DNA of 53,435 nt from Phycisphaerales bacterium (lineage in GTDB: Bacteria; Planctomycetota; Phycisphaerae; Phycisphaerales; UBA1924), in assembly GCA_022072615.1 (NCBI GenBank), contig JAJVHS010000029.1, positions 1 to 53,435 of the forward strand, read 5' to 3'. Made by a program: the position numbers and the translations under genes. The notes under the pieces are model-generated. The model was not told the DNA's origin and searched no databases. It saw only the letters and a program-made list of their open reading frames with translations. This document shows, piece by piece, positions 20,253 through 30,428 of this stretch (position 1 is its first letter; each line of letters begins with the position of its first letter).

Positions 20253-23200
20253 GTGGAATCTATCGGCCAATCACCTGCCCTGCAACACGGGCTCTACGAG
20301 CGTCTGCTTTCCGGCGAAGTGTCTCGCAGCCTAGCGCTCTTGCCCGATCCACGATTCGCTCAGCTCGTACCGCTCGACCCCGGTGACGCACATTCGGTCG
20401 CAGCTCAGTACCTTGAGACAGTTATTGCTGGCACACTCGCGGGTTTCCGCGGACAGGACTCCTTGGCCCGACAGCGCGCTCTGGTCAATCGAGTCATCGC
20501 CGCACTTGCTGAGGAGATGGGGCCCGAATGGGTCGAAGCGGTAAGCCTATCCGACCCACTCCAAAGACTTCTTGCCGTCCATGCAAACCCGGAAAGCCCC
20601 ACGATTCGTCCAGACACACCTCTCGCCCGTTCTGCGCTCTTGACAGGCACGCGGCTCGATCCAAGTTTGGCCTTACAGTTGCAGAAAGAAATTGCGTCGG
20701 CAGATCGTGTTGATGTACTCTGTTCGTTCATCAAGTGGAGCGGGCTCCGCCTCCTTCTGCCGGACCTGCAACGGCTGGTTAGCACCCCGCACCGGGACGG
20801 CCCGCGTCTACGCATCATCACCACTAGCTACATGGGGGCGACCGACCCCCGAGCGGTCGAAGCGCTCCGCGACCTCCCGAATACGCAAGTGCGCGTCTCG
20901 TATGACACGTCGCGGACCCGGTTGCACGCGAAGGCGTACCTTATTCATCGTGCAACTGGATTTGGGAGTGCGTATGTTGGATCAGCGAATCTCTCACGAT
21001 CCGCCCTGTCCGAGGGCTTGGAGTGGACCAGCAAACTCAGCCAGTACGAGCTGCCGCACCTCTGGCAGCGGATCGTGGCCACGTTCGATGCATACTGGAA
21101 CGACGGCGACTTCGAACTCTTTACTGCGTCGAGTTCACCGCGGCTGCGTCAGGCCATCGATCGAGAACGCAACGGCGACGTCGTTGATGGGATCATCGCA
21201 CCGGAATTCGAGCTTCGACCTTTTCCATTCCAAGAGGAGATTCTCGATGTAATCGCGGCCGAGCGGGAAGTCCGCAAGAAGATGAACCATCTGGTGGTCG
21301 CCGCCACGGGAACCGGCAAGACAATGATCGCGGCCTTCGACTATCGCAGATGGAGCGAGCAAACGCGCACGCGACCTTCGCTGCTATTCGTCGCCCATCG
21401 CGAGGAAATCCTGCGTCAGGCTCTCGGCACATATCGCGGGGTATTACGCGACCAGAACTTTGGCGATCTCCTGGTTGGCGGCTCTCAGCCCGGACAAGTC
21501 GATCACCTGTTTTGCTCCATCCAGACGTACAACAGCCGCGAACTTTGGAAGCTGCCCGCGGATGCGTTCCGGTACGTCGTGGTCGATGAGTTTCACCACG
21601 CCGTGGCACCGAGCTACAGACGACTGCTTGATTACGTCCGTCCGCAGGTGCTGCTGGGACTGACGGCCACTCCGGAGAGGTCCGATACACTCGACATCTT
21701 CCAGTGGTTCGGCGGGGAGGCAAGCGCCGAGATCAGACTTCCTGATGCCATTAATCGGCGCCTCTTGTCGCCGTTCCAGTACTTCGGGATTGCGGATAGC
21801 GTTGACCTCGACACGCTCAGGTGGCAACGCGGCGGATACCGCGTCGACGACCTCGACCGGGTGTACACCGGCAACGATGCCCGAGCGGGCTTGGTGCTGG
21901 ACAAGGTGAAGGAGTACGTACTATCGCCCGCGCGAATGCGGGCTCTCGGTTTTTGTGTCAGCGTCGCTCACGCCCAGTTCATGGCACGTTTCTGTACCCA
22001 GCACGGGCTCAAGGCAATGGCCCTGTCCGCCGAGAGCACCGATCAGGAGCGGCGCACCGCCCAGGAGCGACTCCGTCGGTTAGACATCAACGTGATCTTT
22101 GTCGTCGATCTCTACAACGAGGGAATCGATATTCCCGAAGTCGACACCGTTCTATTCTTACGACCGACCGAGAGCCTGACCGTCTTTCTTCAGCAACTCG
22201 GACGCGGGCTTCGTTTGCACCCCGATAAAGAGTGCCTTACGGTGCTCGATTTCATCGGCGCCCAGAGGCGAGAATTCAGGTACGCGCCTCGCTTCCGCTC
22301 GCTGAGCGGTGATCCTTCAGCCAGAGTCGACCGAGAGATTGAAGCCGGTTTCCCACACTTGCCGCCCGGGTGCGCAGTGCAACTCGAACGAGTTGCTCAG
22401 GAACGTGTACTTCGTAACGTCCGAGACTCCGTTTCTCTGCGACGGCCACGAATCATCGAAGACATTCGTCAATTGGCGGCCGCGCTCGGCAGGGCCCCCA
22501 CGATCGCCGAAGCTATCGACCACCTCGACACAAGCATTGACTACCTTCTGAAGCGAGGCCTATGGGCCCGCCTGCTCTATGAAGCAGGATGTGGAAACGC
22601 GCTCAGCGATCCGGATGAAGATCAACTGACCAAGGGTCTCCGCCGGCTCAGCCACATCGATGAGCCGTACACCATCGGCTTCCTCCTGTCGCACTTGGAG
22701 TTGCCACAGAAGGTCGGTTCGCTCCCGGTGCTCGACCAATGCCGTCTCTCACAATTGCATGTGTCACTTTGGGGTCCGGAGGGCGAAGGCTGGGACCTCG
22801 AAACCGCACAGGGAAGACTGCGCCAGAACCCTTCCGTCTGCCGTGACCTCCGATCAATCCTTGAGCACCGGTTGACGCACGCACGAGTGCGACCGCATGA
22901 ATTGACGCCGTCACTATCAGGGCCCCTGGGAATTCACGCGTCATACACCCGCGACGAGGCGCTCGTCGGGCTTGGGCACTGGTCGCTTTCGACTCGCCCC
23001 GAGTTCCGGGAAGGCGTACTGCATCTGCCGAACAAGAAGATCGATGCGTTCTTCGTCACACTGAACAAGACGGAGGATGCTTACTCCCCGACCACCATGT
23101 ACGAGGACTACGCGATCAGCGACAGACTCTTTCACTGGCAGTCGCAGAACATGACGTCTGTAGACTCGCCGACTGGCCAGCGGTACATACGTCATCGTGA

Positions 23201-23396
23201 GCGTGGTTACACGCCGCTTCTCTTTGTACGAGAACACAAATACCTGCCCACCGGCCTTGCCGCGCCCTACTCATTCCTCGGGCCGGCTGAGCATGTATCC
23301 CACAGCGGAAGCCGCCCCATCAGCATCGTCTGGAAGCTTGCCCACCCGATGCCGGCAAGACTCCTTCGCGCCACAGCTCGCCAAGTGGCCGTCTGA
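20253..23396 (+). CDS. PLD-nuclease-like / SF2 helicase / DUF3427 protein
   Basis: A roughly 1047-residue protein. Residues 100-260 resemble a phospholipase D module (HAK at 225-227, then YVGSANLSRSAL), without the usual Asp of HKD. An SF2 helicase follows: Walker A ATGTGKT with K356, motif II DEFH at 445-448, LTATPERSD, and QQLGRGLRL near 647. The C-terminal 300 residues match DUF3427. Such proteins recur in defence or stress gene sets, but no activity is proven. GC content is lower and TTA codons occur, unlike neighbours, suggesting transfer. An in-frame GTG at 20202 overlaps the preceding stop. I prefer GTG 20253 because TATTCT lies 6 nt before it, like other leaderless-looking starts here. 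Confidence 0.85.
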   Translation: MESIGQSPALQHGLYERLLSGEVSRSLALLPDPRFAQLVPLDPGDAHSVAAQYLETVIAGTLAGFRGQDSLARQRALVNRVIAALAEEMGPEWVEAVSLSDPLQRLLAVHANPESPTIRPDTPLARSALLTGTRLDPSLALQLQKEIASADRVDVLCSFIKWSGLRLLLPDLQRLVSTPHRDGPRLRIITTSYMGATDPRAVEALRDLPNTQVRVSYDTSRTRLHAKAYLIHRATGFGSAYVGSANLSRSALSEGLEWTSKLSQYELPHLWQRIVATFDAYWNDGDFELFTASSSPRLRQAIDRERNGDVVDGIIAPEFELRPFPFQEEILDVIAAEREVRKKMNHLVVAATGTGKTMIAAFDYRRWSEQTRTRPSLLFVAHREEILRQALGTYRGVLRDQNFGDLLVGGSQPGQVDHLFCSIQTYNSRELWKLPADAFRYVVVDEFHHAVAPSYRRLLDYVRPQVLLGLTATPERSDTLDIFQWFGGEASAEIRLPDAINRRLLSPFQYFGIADSVDLDTLRWQRGGYRVDDLDRVYTGNDARAGLVLDKVKEYVLSPARMRALGFCVSVAHAQFMARFCTQHGLKAMALSAESTDQERRTAQERLRRLDINVIFVVDLYNEGIDIPEVDTVLFLRPTESLTVFLQQLGRGLRLHPDKECLTVLDFIGAQRREFRYAPRFRSLSGDPSARVDREIEAGFPHLPPGCAVQLERVAQERVLRNVRDSVSLRRPRIIEDIRQLAAALGRAPTIAEAIDHLDTSIDYLLKRGLWARLLYEAGCGNALSDPDEDQLTKGLRRLSHIDEPYTIGFLLSHLELPQKVGSLPVLDQCRLSQLHVSLWGPEGEGWDLETAQGRLRQNPSVCRDLRSILEHRLTHARVRPHELTPSLSGPLGIHASYTRDEALVGLGHWSLSTRPEFREGVLHLPNKKIDAFFVTLNKTEDAYSPTTMYEDYAISDRLFHWQSQNMTSVDSPTGQRYIRHRERGYTPLLFVREHKYLPTGLAAPYSFLGPAEHVSHSGSRPISIVWKLAHPMPARLLRATARQVAV

Positions 23397-23433
23397 GTTC
23401 GCCTTCTGCACACTCAACGGCCTCTATGTGCCC

Positions 23434-23461
23434 AAAAGAACAACCCCCGCCATCGCGGGGG
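23434..23461 (-). terminator. Intrinsic terminator of tRNA-Ser
   Basis: On the minus strand a 7-bp GC stem (23444-23450 with 23455-23461, 4-nt loop) is followed by TTGTTCTTTT. It lies 10 nt past the tRNA 3' end and between two genes running head-on. Confidence 0.8.
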
Positions 23462-23470
23462 CCGCTCAAG

Positions 23471-23562
23471 CGGAGAGGGGGGGATTCGAACCCCCGATAC
23501 AGGGTGATACCCCGTATAACGGTTTAGCAAACCGTCGCCTTCAGCCTCTCGGCCACCTCTCC
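23471..23562 (-). tRNA. tRNA-Ser (anticodon GCU)
   Basis: A 92-nt class II tRNA. The acceptor stem GGAGAGG pairs with CCTCTCC, with G as discriminator. The D-arm begins TGGCCGAGAGGCTGAAGG. The anticodon stem-loop ACGGTTTGCTAAACCGT carries GCT, decoding AGC/AGU. A long variable arm follows, and the T-loop is GTTCGAATC. The 3' CCA is not encoded. The 3' end faces the compositionally foreign helicase gene, the side on which mobile islands normally insert. Confidence 0.97.
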
Positions 23563-24056
23563 AGAGGGTTTTCAGGTTGTCGGCCCGAGCCAACGGCTGT
23601 TCGCCGCCCGCCCGGGGTCGCAATCCTAGCAGCCCCCCGGCGAACCGTCCCACCGACCGGCCCCCGCCGCTCGCGCCGGCACCCCGCAGCCGCCCCTTGC
23701 CGGGCAGCCCGAGCGACCACCCGGCGGCGCGTACCCCAAAATCCTTGTCGCTCCGGTCGAACGATCGCCCATTCGCGCTGGATCGACTGTCCTATCTCCG
23801 ATCGATCGCTCATCCGATGGACCCTGCGGCGATGCCCGACCCGCCGCCATCCGCATTCGCCGCCCCGGTGCCGCCGCGTCCTTTCTCCTCGATCGCTCGC
23901 GCCCCCGCACCTTCGCACGAAGGATCTCAGGCACCCGGGCACTTTGCCCATTGCACTCTGCCGTTTGCCCTTTGCCGATTTGCCCTTTGCCGATTTGCCC
24001 TTTGGCCATGTGCCTTGCGGCTCGCTCCGCCCCGCTTCTTCATATAGTCACCGCTC
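23563..24056 (+). other. 494-bp intergenic region with dispersed repeat
   Basis: Between tRNA-Ser and the ABC ATPase gene. The first 350 bp are GC-rich without a supported frame or Shine-Dalgarno. The last 110 bp contain a tandem repeat tract (separate entry) and a TATAGT hexamer at 24043-24048, 8 nt before the next ATG. Confidence 0.6.
23942..24014 (+). repeat. TTTGCCC/TTTGCCG short tandem repeat tract
   Basis: Repeats of a 7-8 nt unit (TTTGCCC, TTTGCCGA) run through this segment, with a near-perfect 15-bp double unit occurring twice and degenerate copies at both ends. Related GCC-centred heptamers appear elsewhere in the window (30337, 39158, 44581). Confidence 0.75.
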
Positions 24057-25021
<965 letters not shown>

Positions 25022-25022
<1 letters not shown>

Positions 25023-25741
25023 TGGCAGTGCTCACCATCGCCCGGCGCGAGCTGGCCTCTCTCTTCCGACTTCCCGTCGGCTGGATCGCCGTCGCGCTCT
25101 ACCTCTTCCTCGCGGGCATCGTCTTCGCGTACCTCATCCTCGTCCCCGGCCAGCCCGCCTCCCTCCGGCCGCTCTTCTCGATCTCCGCCTGGCTGCTGCT
25201 GCCCGTCGCGCCCGCCATCTCCATGCGACTGGTCAGCGAGGAGCTGCGTTCGGGCACGATCGAACCGCTCATGACCGCTCCCGTCAGCGACGGCGGCGTC
25301 GTCCTGGGCAAGTACCTCGGCGTCGTCGGCTTCCTGCTCATCATGCTCGTGCCCACCCTCGCCCATACCGCCGCGCTGTGGTGGCTCTCCGACCCCCGCC
25401 CCGATCCCGGGCCCATCGCGGCGGGTTACCTCAGCCTCGTGCTCGTCGGCATGGTCTACACCGCCGTCGGACTGTGGATGTCCTGCCTCACCGCCAACCA
25501 GACCCTCGCCTTCCTGGGAACCCTCTTCTTCCTACTCGTCGTGCTCCTGGCCACCACCATCGGCTTTGAATACGCCCCCGCGTGGCTCCAGCCCGTTGTC
25601 GCCGAGCTCTCGATCCAGAGCCGCATGCAGGAGTTTGCCAAGGGCGTCATCGATACCTCGCACATCGTCTACTTCCTCAGCGCCGCCGCCCTGTTCGTCG
25701 TGCTGTCCGTCCTCACGCTCGAGTCCCGGAGGTGGCGATGA
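25022..25741 (+). CDS. ABC-2 type transporter permease (GldF-like)
   Basis: A 239-residue membrane protein with about six transmembrane helices: 18-40, 55-75, 100-125, 138-160, 165-190 and 215-235. SEELRSGTIEPLMTAPVSD after helix 2 is the conserved cytoplasmic coupling segment of ABC-2/GldF permeases. It pairs with the upstream ATPase, with which it is translationally coupled, and overlaps the GldG-like gene by 4 nt (ATGA). In Bacteroidetes, GldA-GldF-GldG support gliding; in other phyla the same trio has an undefined export role. Confidence 0.9.
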
Positions 25742-27885
25742 ACGCTCCTGCCGCCGCTCCCAGCGCCCGCTCGCGACGCCTCCGGTCCGCGTCCATGTCC
25801 TTCCTCGGGCTGGTCGTCGTCCTGGTGTGCATCGCCCTCGCCAACGTGCTCGCCCGCCGTTTCGACGTCCGTCTCGACGTCACCGCCACCAAGGAGCACC
25901 AGCTCGCGCCGAGCACCACCTCGCTCCTCGCGTCGCTCGACGGTCCCTATGAGATCGTGCTCGCCGGCGAGCTCTCCGCCCTCGACCGGTCGCAGTACGA
26001 GCGCGTCCGCGACGTCCTCGGGCAGATGACCCGGGCAAGCTCGTTCATTTCCGTCCGCTTCCTCGACACCACCTCCGCCGACGGCCACGGGCAGTTCGAA
26101 TCACTCATCGCGGACCTTGCCGCCCGCGACCGAGCCATCCTCGATCTTCAGTCCCGAGCCGTCCGAGCCGCCGCCGACCGCGGGCTCACGACCGCCGAGT
26201 ATCTCGAAGCCGGACTCGCGCCCGCCATCACCTCCATCCGCGACGCGCTCCCCCTCGACGCCGCGACCCTCAAGCTCCGCGAAGGGCTCGATGCCCGCTC
26301 CGCGGCCTGCCGGATTTCCGCCGCCGACCTCCGAGCCGCCGCCACGTCCATCAACCAGCCGCTCGCCAACAAGGTCGCCGGCGTCGAGATCCCCGACACG
26401 GATCTCGCCGCCCAGGCCATCCGAGCCGTCCTCTCCTCCGTCGCCGACCAGATGTCCACCATCGCCAAGGACATGGCCGCCATCGCCGCCGCCACCGCCC
26501 TTCCCGATGGCGCTCGCGCCTCCGCCTCCGGCCTTGTCGAGCCCGTCGAAAAGGCGCGCGACGCCGCCGCCACCGCCGCCGACAGCCTCGCCCGCCTCGC
26601 CAGGCCCGATGTGCTCCGCGTCGCCCGGGCCCTTTCCGAGGGCAACGCCGCGCTGGTCATCGGCCCCCAAGGCAAGGGCCTCATGGCGATCGAACTCCCG
26701 CAGCTCTTCCCGCCCGCCCTCCGGCGCGAGAGCGCCGCCGACGCAGGCCGCCGAGCCGAGAACCTCGTTGCCACCGCCATCGGCGCCATCAACACGCCCC
26801 TGCGCCCCATCGTCGTGCTGATGCACGGCGAACTCGGCACCGGCCTGGTCGCGCAGAAGGGCATCGTCACTCGCCTGGTCGAGCGGCTCGCACTCCGCGG
26901 CATCGATGTCGCCGAGTGGCCCGTCGTCTCCCAGCCCGACCCGCCAGCGCTCACGTCCTTCAACCCCGACGGCAAGCGTCCCGTCGTGTACGCCACCATC
27001 CCGCCCGACTCGTCGCTCTCCAAGCCGCGCCCGACCGATCCCGCCGGACCCGAACGAGCCGCCAAGCTCGGCGCCGCGATCGACAAGCTCGCGCAGCAGC
27101 AAGCCCCGCTGCTCATCTCCATGTACCCCTCGGTGCTCCCCTCGTACGGGGACACCGACCCCACCACCGCCGTCCTCACCCGCTTCGGCCTTGCGTCCGA
27201 TACCGGCCGGCCCATCATGATGGATCGGCTCACGCCGCAGGGGCGCATCGTCGAGACCGAGCAGGCCCTCCGCGTCACCGAGGGCGACCACCCGATCCAG
27301 CGCGCCATCCGCGGGCTTCCGACGCTGTTCCTCTGGCCGCTCGGCATCGCGCCCGCTCCCACCCTGCCCGGGTCGCCGGCGCCGGTCCTCACGCCGCTCT
27401 TTGAGATCCCACCCGAGTCTGAGAGCTGGGCCGAGTCGCAGTGGCTCAACTACTGGCGGCTCCCACGGTCCGAGCGGCCGCTGGCTCCCAATCCTCCCGC
27501 CTTCGACCCCGCCCGGGATTCCCGGAAGCAGCCCACGGTCGTGGGGTACGCCGCCGAACTCCCGGCCGCCGGCGGCTCGCCGCGCCAGCGCCTCGTCGCC
27601 ATCGGTTCCAACCGCTGGTTCATGGACCCCATCACGACCCCCCTCGTCACGGTCGACGGCCGCACGCTCGCCGCCAACCCGGGCAACATCGAGCTCTTCG
27701 AGGCCGCCATCTACTGGCTCGCCGGCCAGGACGAACTCATCGCCCAGAGCCCCGAAGCCCGGGCCGTCGCCATGGTCCAGACGCTCTCCCCCGGCGCCCA
27801 CCGCGCGCTGCGGATCGCGGCCATCGCGGGCCTGCCCTGCCTGGTGCTCGTCGCCGGAGCCCTCTTCCGCCTGCTCCGGGGCTGA
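25738..27885 (+). CDS. GldG-like ABC-associated membrane protein
   Basis: A 715-residue protein. A transmembrane helix lies at about 20-40 (FLGLVVVLVCIALANVLA) and another at the extreme C-terminus (IAGLPCLVLVAGALFRLL), so most of it faces the periplasm. The start of the exported part (DVTATKEHQLAPSTTSLLASL) is the standard opening of GldG / ABC_transp_aux proteins. Residues 150-340 are an Ala-rich helical insertion, probably coiled coil, not usual for the family. It is the third gene of the coupled ABC cluster. A DUF4340 gene often follows such genes; here nuoA comes instead. Confidence 0.82.
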   Translation: MNAPAAAPSARSRRLRSASMSFLGLVVVLVCIALANVLARRFDVRLDVTATKEHQLAPSTTSLLASLDGPYEIVLAGELSALDRSQYERVRDVLGQMTRASSFISVRFLDTTSADGHGQFESLIADLAARDRAILDLQSRAVRAAADRGLTTAEYLEAGLAPAITSIRDALPLDAATLKLREGLDARSAACRISAADLRAAATSINQPLANKVAGVEIPDTDLAAQAIRAVLSSVADQMSTIAKDMAAIAAATALPDGARASASGLVEPVEKARDAAATAADSLARLARPDVLRVARALSEGNAALVIGPQGKGLMAIELPQLFPPALRRESAADAGRRAENLVATAIGAINTPLRPIVVLMHGELGTGLVAQKGIVTRLVERLALRGIDVAEWPVVSQPDPPALTSFNPDGKRPVVYATIPPDSSLSKPRPTDPAGPERAAKLGAAIDKLAQQQAPLLISMYPSVLPSYGDTDPTTAVLTRFGLASDTGRPIMMDRLTPQGRIVETEQALRVTEGDHPIQRAIRGLPTLFLWPLGIAPAPTLPGSPAPVLTPLFEIPPESESWAESQWLNYWRLPRSERPLAPNPPAFDPARDSRKQPTVVGYAAELPAAGGSPRQRLVAIGSNRWFMDPITTPLVTVDGRTLAANPGNIELFEAAIYWLAGQDELIAQSPEARAVAMVQTLSPGAHRALRIAAIAGLPCLVLVAGALFRLLRG

Positions 27886-27925
27886 TGCCCGGCCCTATAC
27901 TCGGACCCACGCTGGAACCCGTCGA

Positions 27926-28321
27926 ATGACACTCTTCGCCGCCACCGACCTCAACTCCTACCTCCCCGTCCTGCTCATCATCGTGATGGCGGTCACCTTC
28001 GCGGTCTTCAACCTCGTCGTGACCAAGGTGCTCGGGCCGCATCGCTCCGGCCGCATCAAGGGCAGCACCTACGAATCGGGCATGACGCCGATGGGCACGG
28101 CCCGCAAGCGCTTCAACGTCCGCTTCTACCTCATGGCCATGATCTTCCTGGTCTTCGACGTCGAGATCATCTTCCTGTACCCCTGGGCGACCACCTTCCC
28201 CAACCTGGCGCCCGAGAGCCACGAGGGCTTCGTCTGGCTCGCCCGAATCCTCTTCTTCCTGCTGACGACCGTCGTCGCCTACGTCTACGGCTACCGCAAG
28301 GGCGTCTTCAAGTTCGACTGA
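27926..28321 (+). CDS. nuoA: NADH-quinone oxidoreductase subunit A
   Basis: A 131-residue membrane subunit of complex I with three transmembrane helices (about 12-33, 72-92 and 100-122). Family motifs are present: YESGMTPMGTARKRFNVRFY in the first cytoplasmic loop, then FLVFDVEIIFLYPWA containing the conserved Asp/Glu residues of helix 2. It is 40 nt after the GldG-like stop. TATACT at 27896-27901 could be a -10 box of its own. No nuoB or other complex I gene follows, so the subunit is encoded away from the usual operon. Confidence 0.93.
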   Translation: MTLFAATDLNSYLPVLLIIVMAVTFAVFNLVVTKVLGPHRSGRIKGSTYESGMTPMGTARKRFNVRFYLMAMIFLVFDVEIIFLYPWATTFPNLAPESHEGFVWLARILFFLLTTVVAYVYGYRKGVFKFD

Positions 28322-28577
28322 CCCCGCCCGCGACCCCCGGGTCAGCCCGGTTGAACACGTGATAACCCGCGCAAGGCCCCTGTAACTCTCACGGGGGGCC
28401 GAGAACACCCTCGCACGGACTGCCGAGCCAGAACATGCCGCGCCGCACACGCTCCGACCGGCGCGAAGTGACCCCGTCGACCGGCGTCGACCCCCCGCGA
28501 TCTCCGATGCACCCTGCGTGCCCCGCCTCCCGGCCGGGCGGCTGGACCGAGAGAACCCAGATACGTCGGAGCTGTGG

Positions 28578-30320
28578 ATGAATCCGTCGCGCGGATCCCT
28601 CGCCGTTCAAAGAATGCTCGACAGCACCATCTCGGCGGGAGATATTCACGCGATCTTCCAGCCCATCGTCGATCTCCGGGCCGGCCAGATCTGCGGGTAC
28701 GAGGCCCTCTCGCGCCCCGCCGAACGCAGCCCCTTCAAGAACATCGGGGAGATCTTCGACGCCGCCGAGCAGGCCGGCATGCTCTGGAACCTCGAGTCGC
28801 TCACCCGCCACCAGTCGCTCGCCGCCTCCGCCGACTGGCCCCGCGACGTCCAGCTCTTCCTCAACACCACCCCGCAGGTCTTCTCGGACCCCAGGTTCGC
28901 CCAGGCGCTCATCCAGAACGTCCGCAACACGCCCGGGCTCACCGCCTCGCGCATCGTCCTGGAGATCACCGAGCGCGCCGAGCACCAGTACATGCACGGC
29001 CTCGAGGAGCAGGTCCGCCTCGTCAAGTCCGCGGGGTTCCAGGTCGCCATCGACGACGTGGGCGCCGGCACCAGCGGCCTCCAGCGCATCGTCGCCCTCC
29101 GGCCGCACTGGCTCAAGCTCGACCGCGACCTCATCTGCGACATCCACAACGACCGCGTCAAGCAGCACCTCATCCGCTTCTTCATGCACTTTGCCCGCAT
29201 GTCCGGCGTCCGCATGATCGCCGAGGGCATCGAGCAGCGCGAGGAGCTCGAGGTCCTCATGAACCTGGGCGTCATGTACGGCCAGGGCTACCTCCTTGGC
29301 AGGCCCGGCCAGCGCGACCAGCGCCTCGACCCCGAGCTGGTGGAATGGATGCGCCAGTGCTGGGGCGGCAGCGACCGCGACCACATCGAAACCCCGCGCC
29401 ACGCACGCGTCGGACGCTTCGCCCGTCCCACATTCAGCGTCGACTCGCGCGAGCTCGTCCGCGACGTCGCCGCTTCTCTCCTCCGCCAGCTCTCGGCCCC
29501 GGGCGTCGCCGTCATGGAGGGCAGGCGCTTCGCCGGCTGGTGCGACCGCGAGCAGGTCCTCCGAGCCGCCGGCGACTCCCGCTCCTCCCAGCCCATCGGC
29601 CACATCGTCAACTCCGATGTCACCTCGGCGGGCATCGACACCAACATCGTCGACGCCCTGCAGCTCGCCGCCTCGCGCGACGAACGCTCGCTCACCGCCC
29701 CGCTCATGCTCACCGATCAGGGCCAGCTCTGCGGCATGCTCACCATCCGCGACCTGCTCAACGCCGCCGCCGACATGGCCACGCTCGTCAACGCCCGCAC
29801 CAGCCCCCTCACCGGCCTGCCCAACCTCGTCCGGGCCGACAAGCACCTCACCGAGATCATCCGCCAGCGCGACGAAGCCGTCCGCCACCAGGCCGCCGTC
29901 GCCCCCATGGACGCCGCCATCATCGACATCAACTCCTTTGCCCGCTACAACGAGGTGTACGGCTACGAGCTGGGCGACGAGCTCATCAAGCGCCTCGCGA
30001 TGATGATCCACATGCTCGTCTCGCGCGGCGACGCCGGCGTCTTCACCGCCCACCTCCACAACGACCACTTCCTCGTCACCGCCCGGGCCGGCATCCTCGC
30101 CAAACGCACGTCACACCTGCGCAAGCAGTTCGACCGCATGGTCCTTGGGGACTGCGGCGACGGGCACGACCTGGGGGTCCGTCTCCGCGTCGTGCTCATC
30201 GAGGACGCGCTGACGCGCATCGGGTCGGCCCGCGAGCTGTACGAGCTCGCGCGGGAGCTGCGCAGCGCAGAACCTGCCGATCCCGCCGCCTCCTCGGTCT
30301 CCCCCCGAGCCGCCGCCTGA
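28578..30320 (+). CDS. EAL-CBS-GGDEF protein, putative cyclic-di-GMP phosphodiesterase
   Basis: A 580-residue cytoplasmic signalling protein. The EAL domain spans residues 15-270 and retains the catalytic set: E42-A-L, NTTP, LEITE, IDDVGAG, LKLDRD, AEGIE and GQGYLLGRP. A CBS pair follows at about 300-425. A GGDEF-like domain ends the protein, but its active loop reads HNDHF (494-498) instead of GGDEF, so it should not make cyclic-di-GMP. The likely role is cyclic-di-GMP hydrolysis tuned by ligand binding to the CBS and degenerate GGDEF parts. GGAG lies 6 nt before ATG 28578; an in-frame GTG at 28518 lacks such support. A FliN-like gene follows. Confidence 0.88.
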   Translation: MNPSRGSLAVQRMLDSTISAGDIHAIFQPIVDLRAGQICGYEALSRPAERSPFKNIGEIFDAAEQAGMLWNLESLTRHQSLAASADWPRDVQLFLNTTPQVFSDPRFAQALIQNVRNTPGLTASRIVLEITERAEHQYMHGLEEQVRLVKSAGFQVAIDDVGAGTSGLQRIVALRPHWLKLDRDLICDIHNDRVKQHLIRFFMHFARMSGVRMIAEGIEQREELEVLMNLGVMYGQGYLLGRPGQRDQRLDPELVEWMRQCWGGSDRDHIETPRHARVGRFARPTFSVDSRELVRDVAASLLRQLSAPGVAVMEGRRFAGWCDREQVLRAAGDSRSSQPIGHIVNSDVTSAGIDTNIVDALQLAASRDERSLTAPLMLTDQGQLCGMLTIRDLLNAAADMATLVNARTSPLTGLPNLVRADKHLTEIIRQRDEAVRHQAAVAPMDAAIIDINSFARYNEVYGYELGDELIKRLAMMIHMLVSRGDAGVFTAHLHNDHFLVTARAGILAKRTSHLRKQFDRMVLGDCGDGHDLGVRLRVVLIEDALTRIGSARELYELARELRSAEPADPAASSVSPRAAA

Positions 30321-30336
30321 AATCGCCCCTCCCGAC

Positions 30337-30350
30337 TGCCTACTGCCTAC
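30337..30350 (+). repeat. TGCCTAC heptamer pair
   Basis: Two adjacent copies of TGCCTAC lie in the gap between the EAL protein and fliN. It is small but has the same heptamer style as the tracts at 23942, 39158 and 44581. Confidence 0.5.
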
Positions 30351-30428
30351 ACCCTGTTCGCCCTCCTCACCCGGGCATGCTCTTTGCGACAACTCCCCCG
30401 CGCCGACTCCTTGCGCGCCGAGCACACC

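Noticed and set aside
20180..20260. Duplicate of the tRNA-Ser 3' end as an attachment site on the far side of the helicase gene
   Set aside because: The only similarity is a loose GATCGAAACC-like string; no run long enough to be an att site was found.
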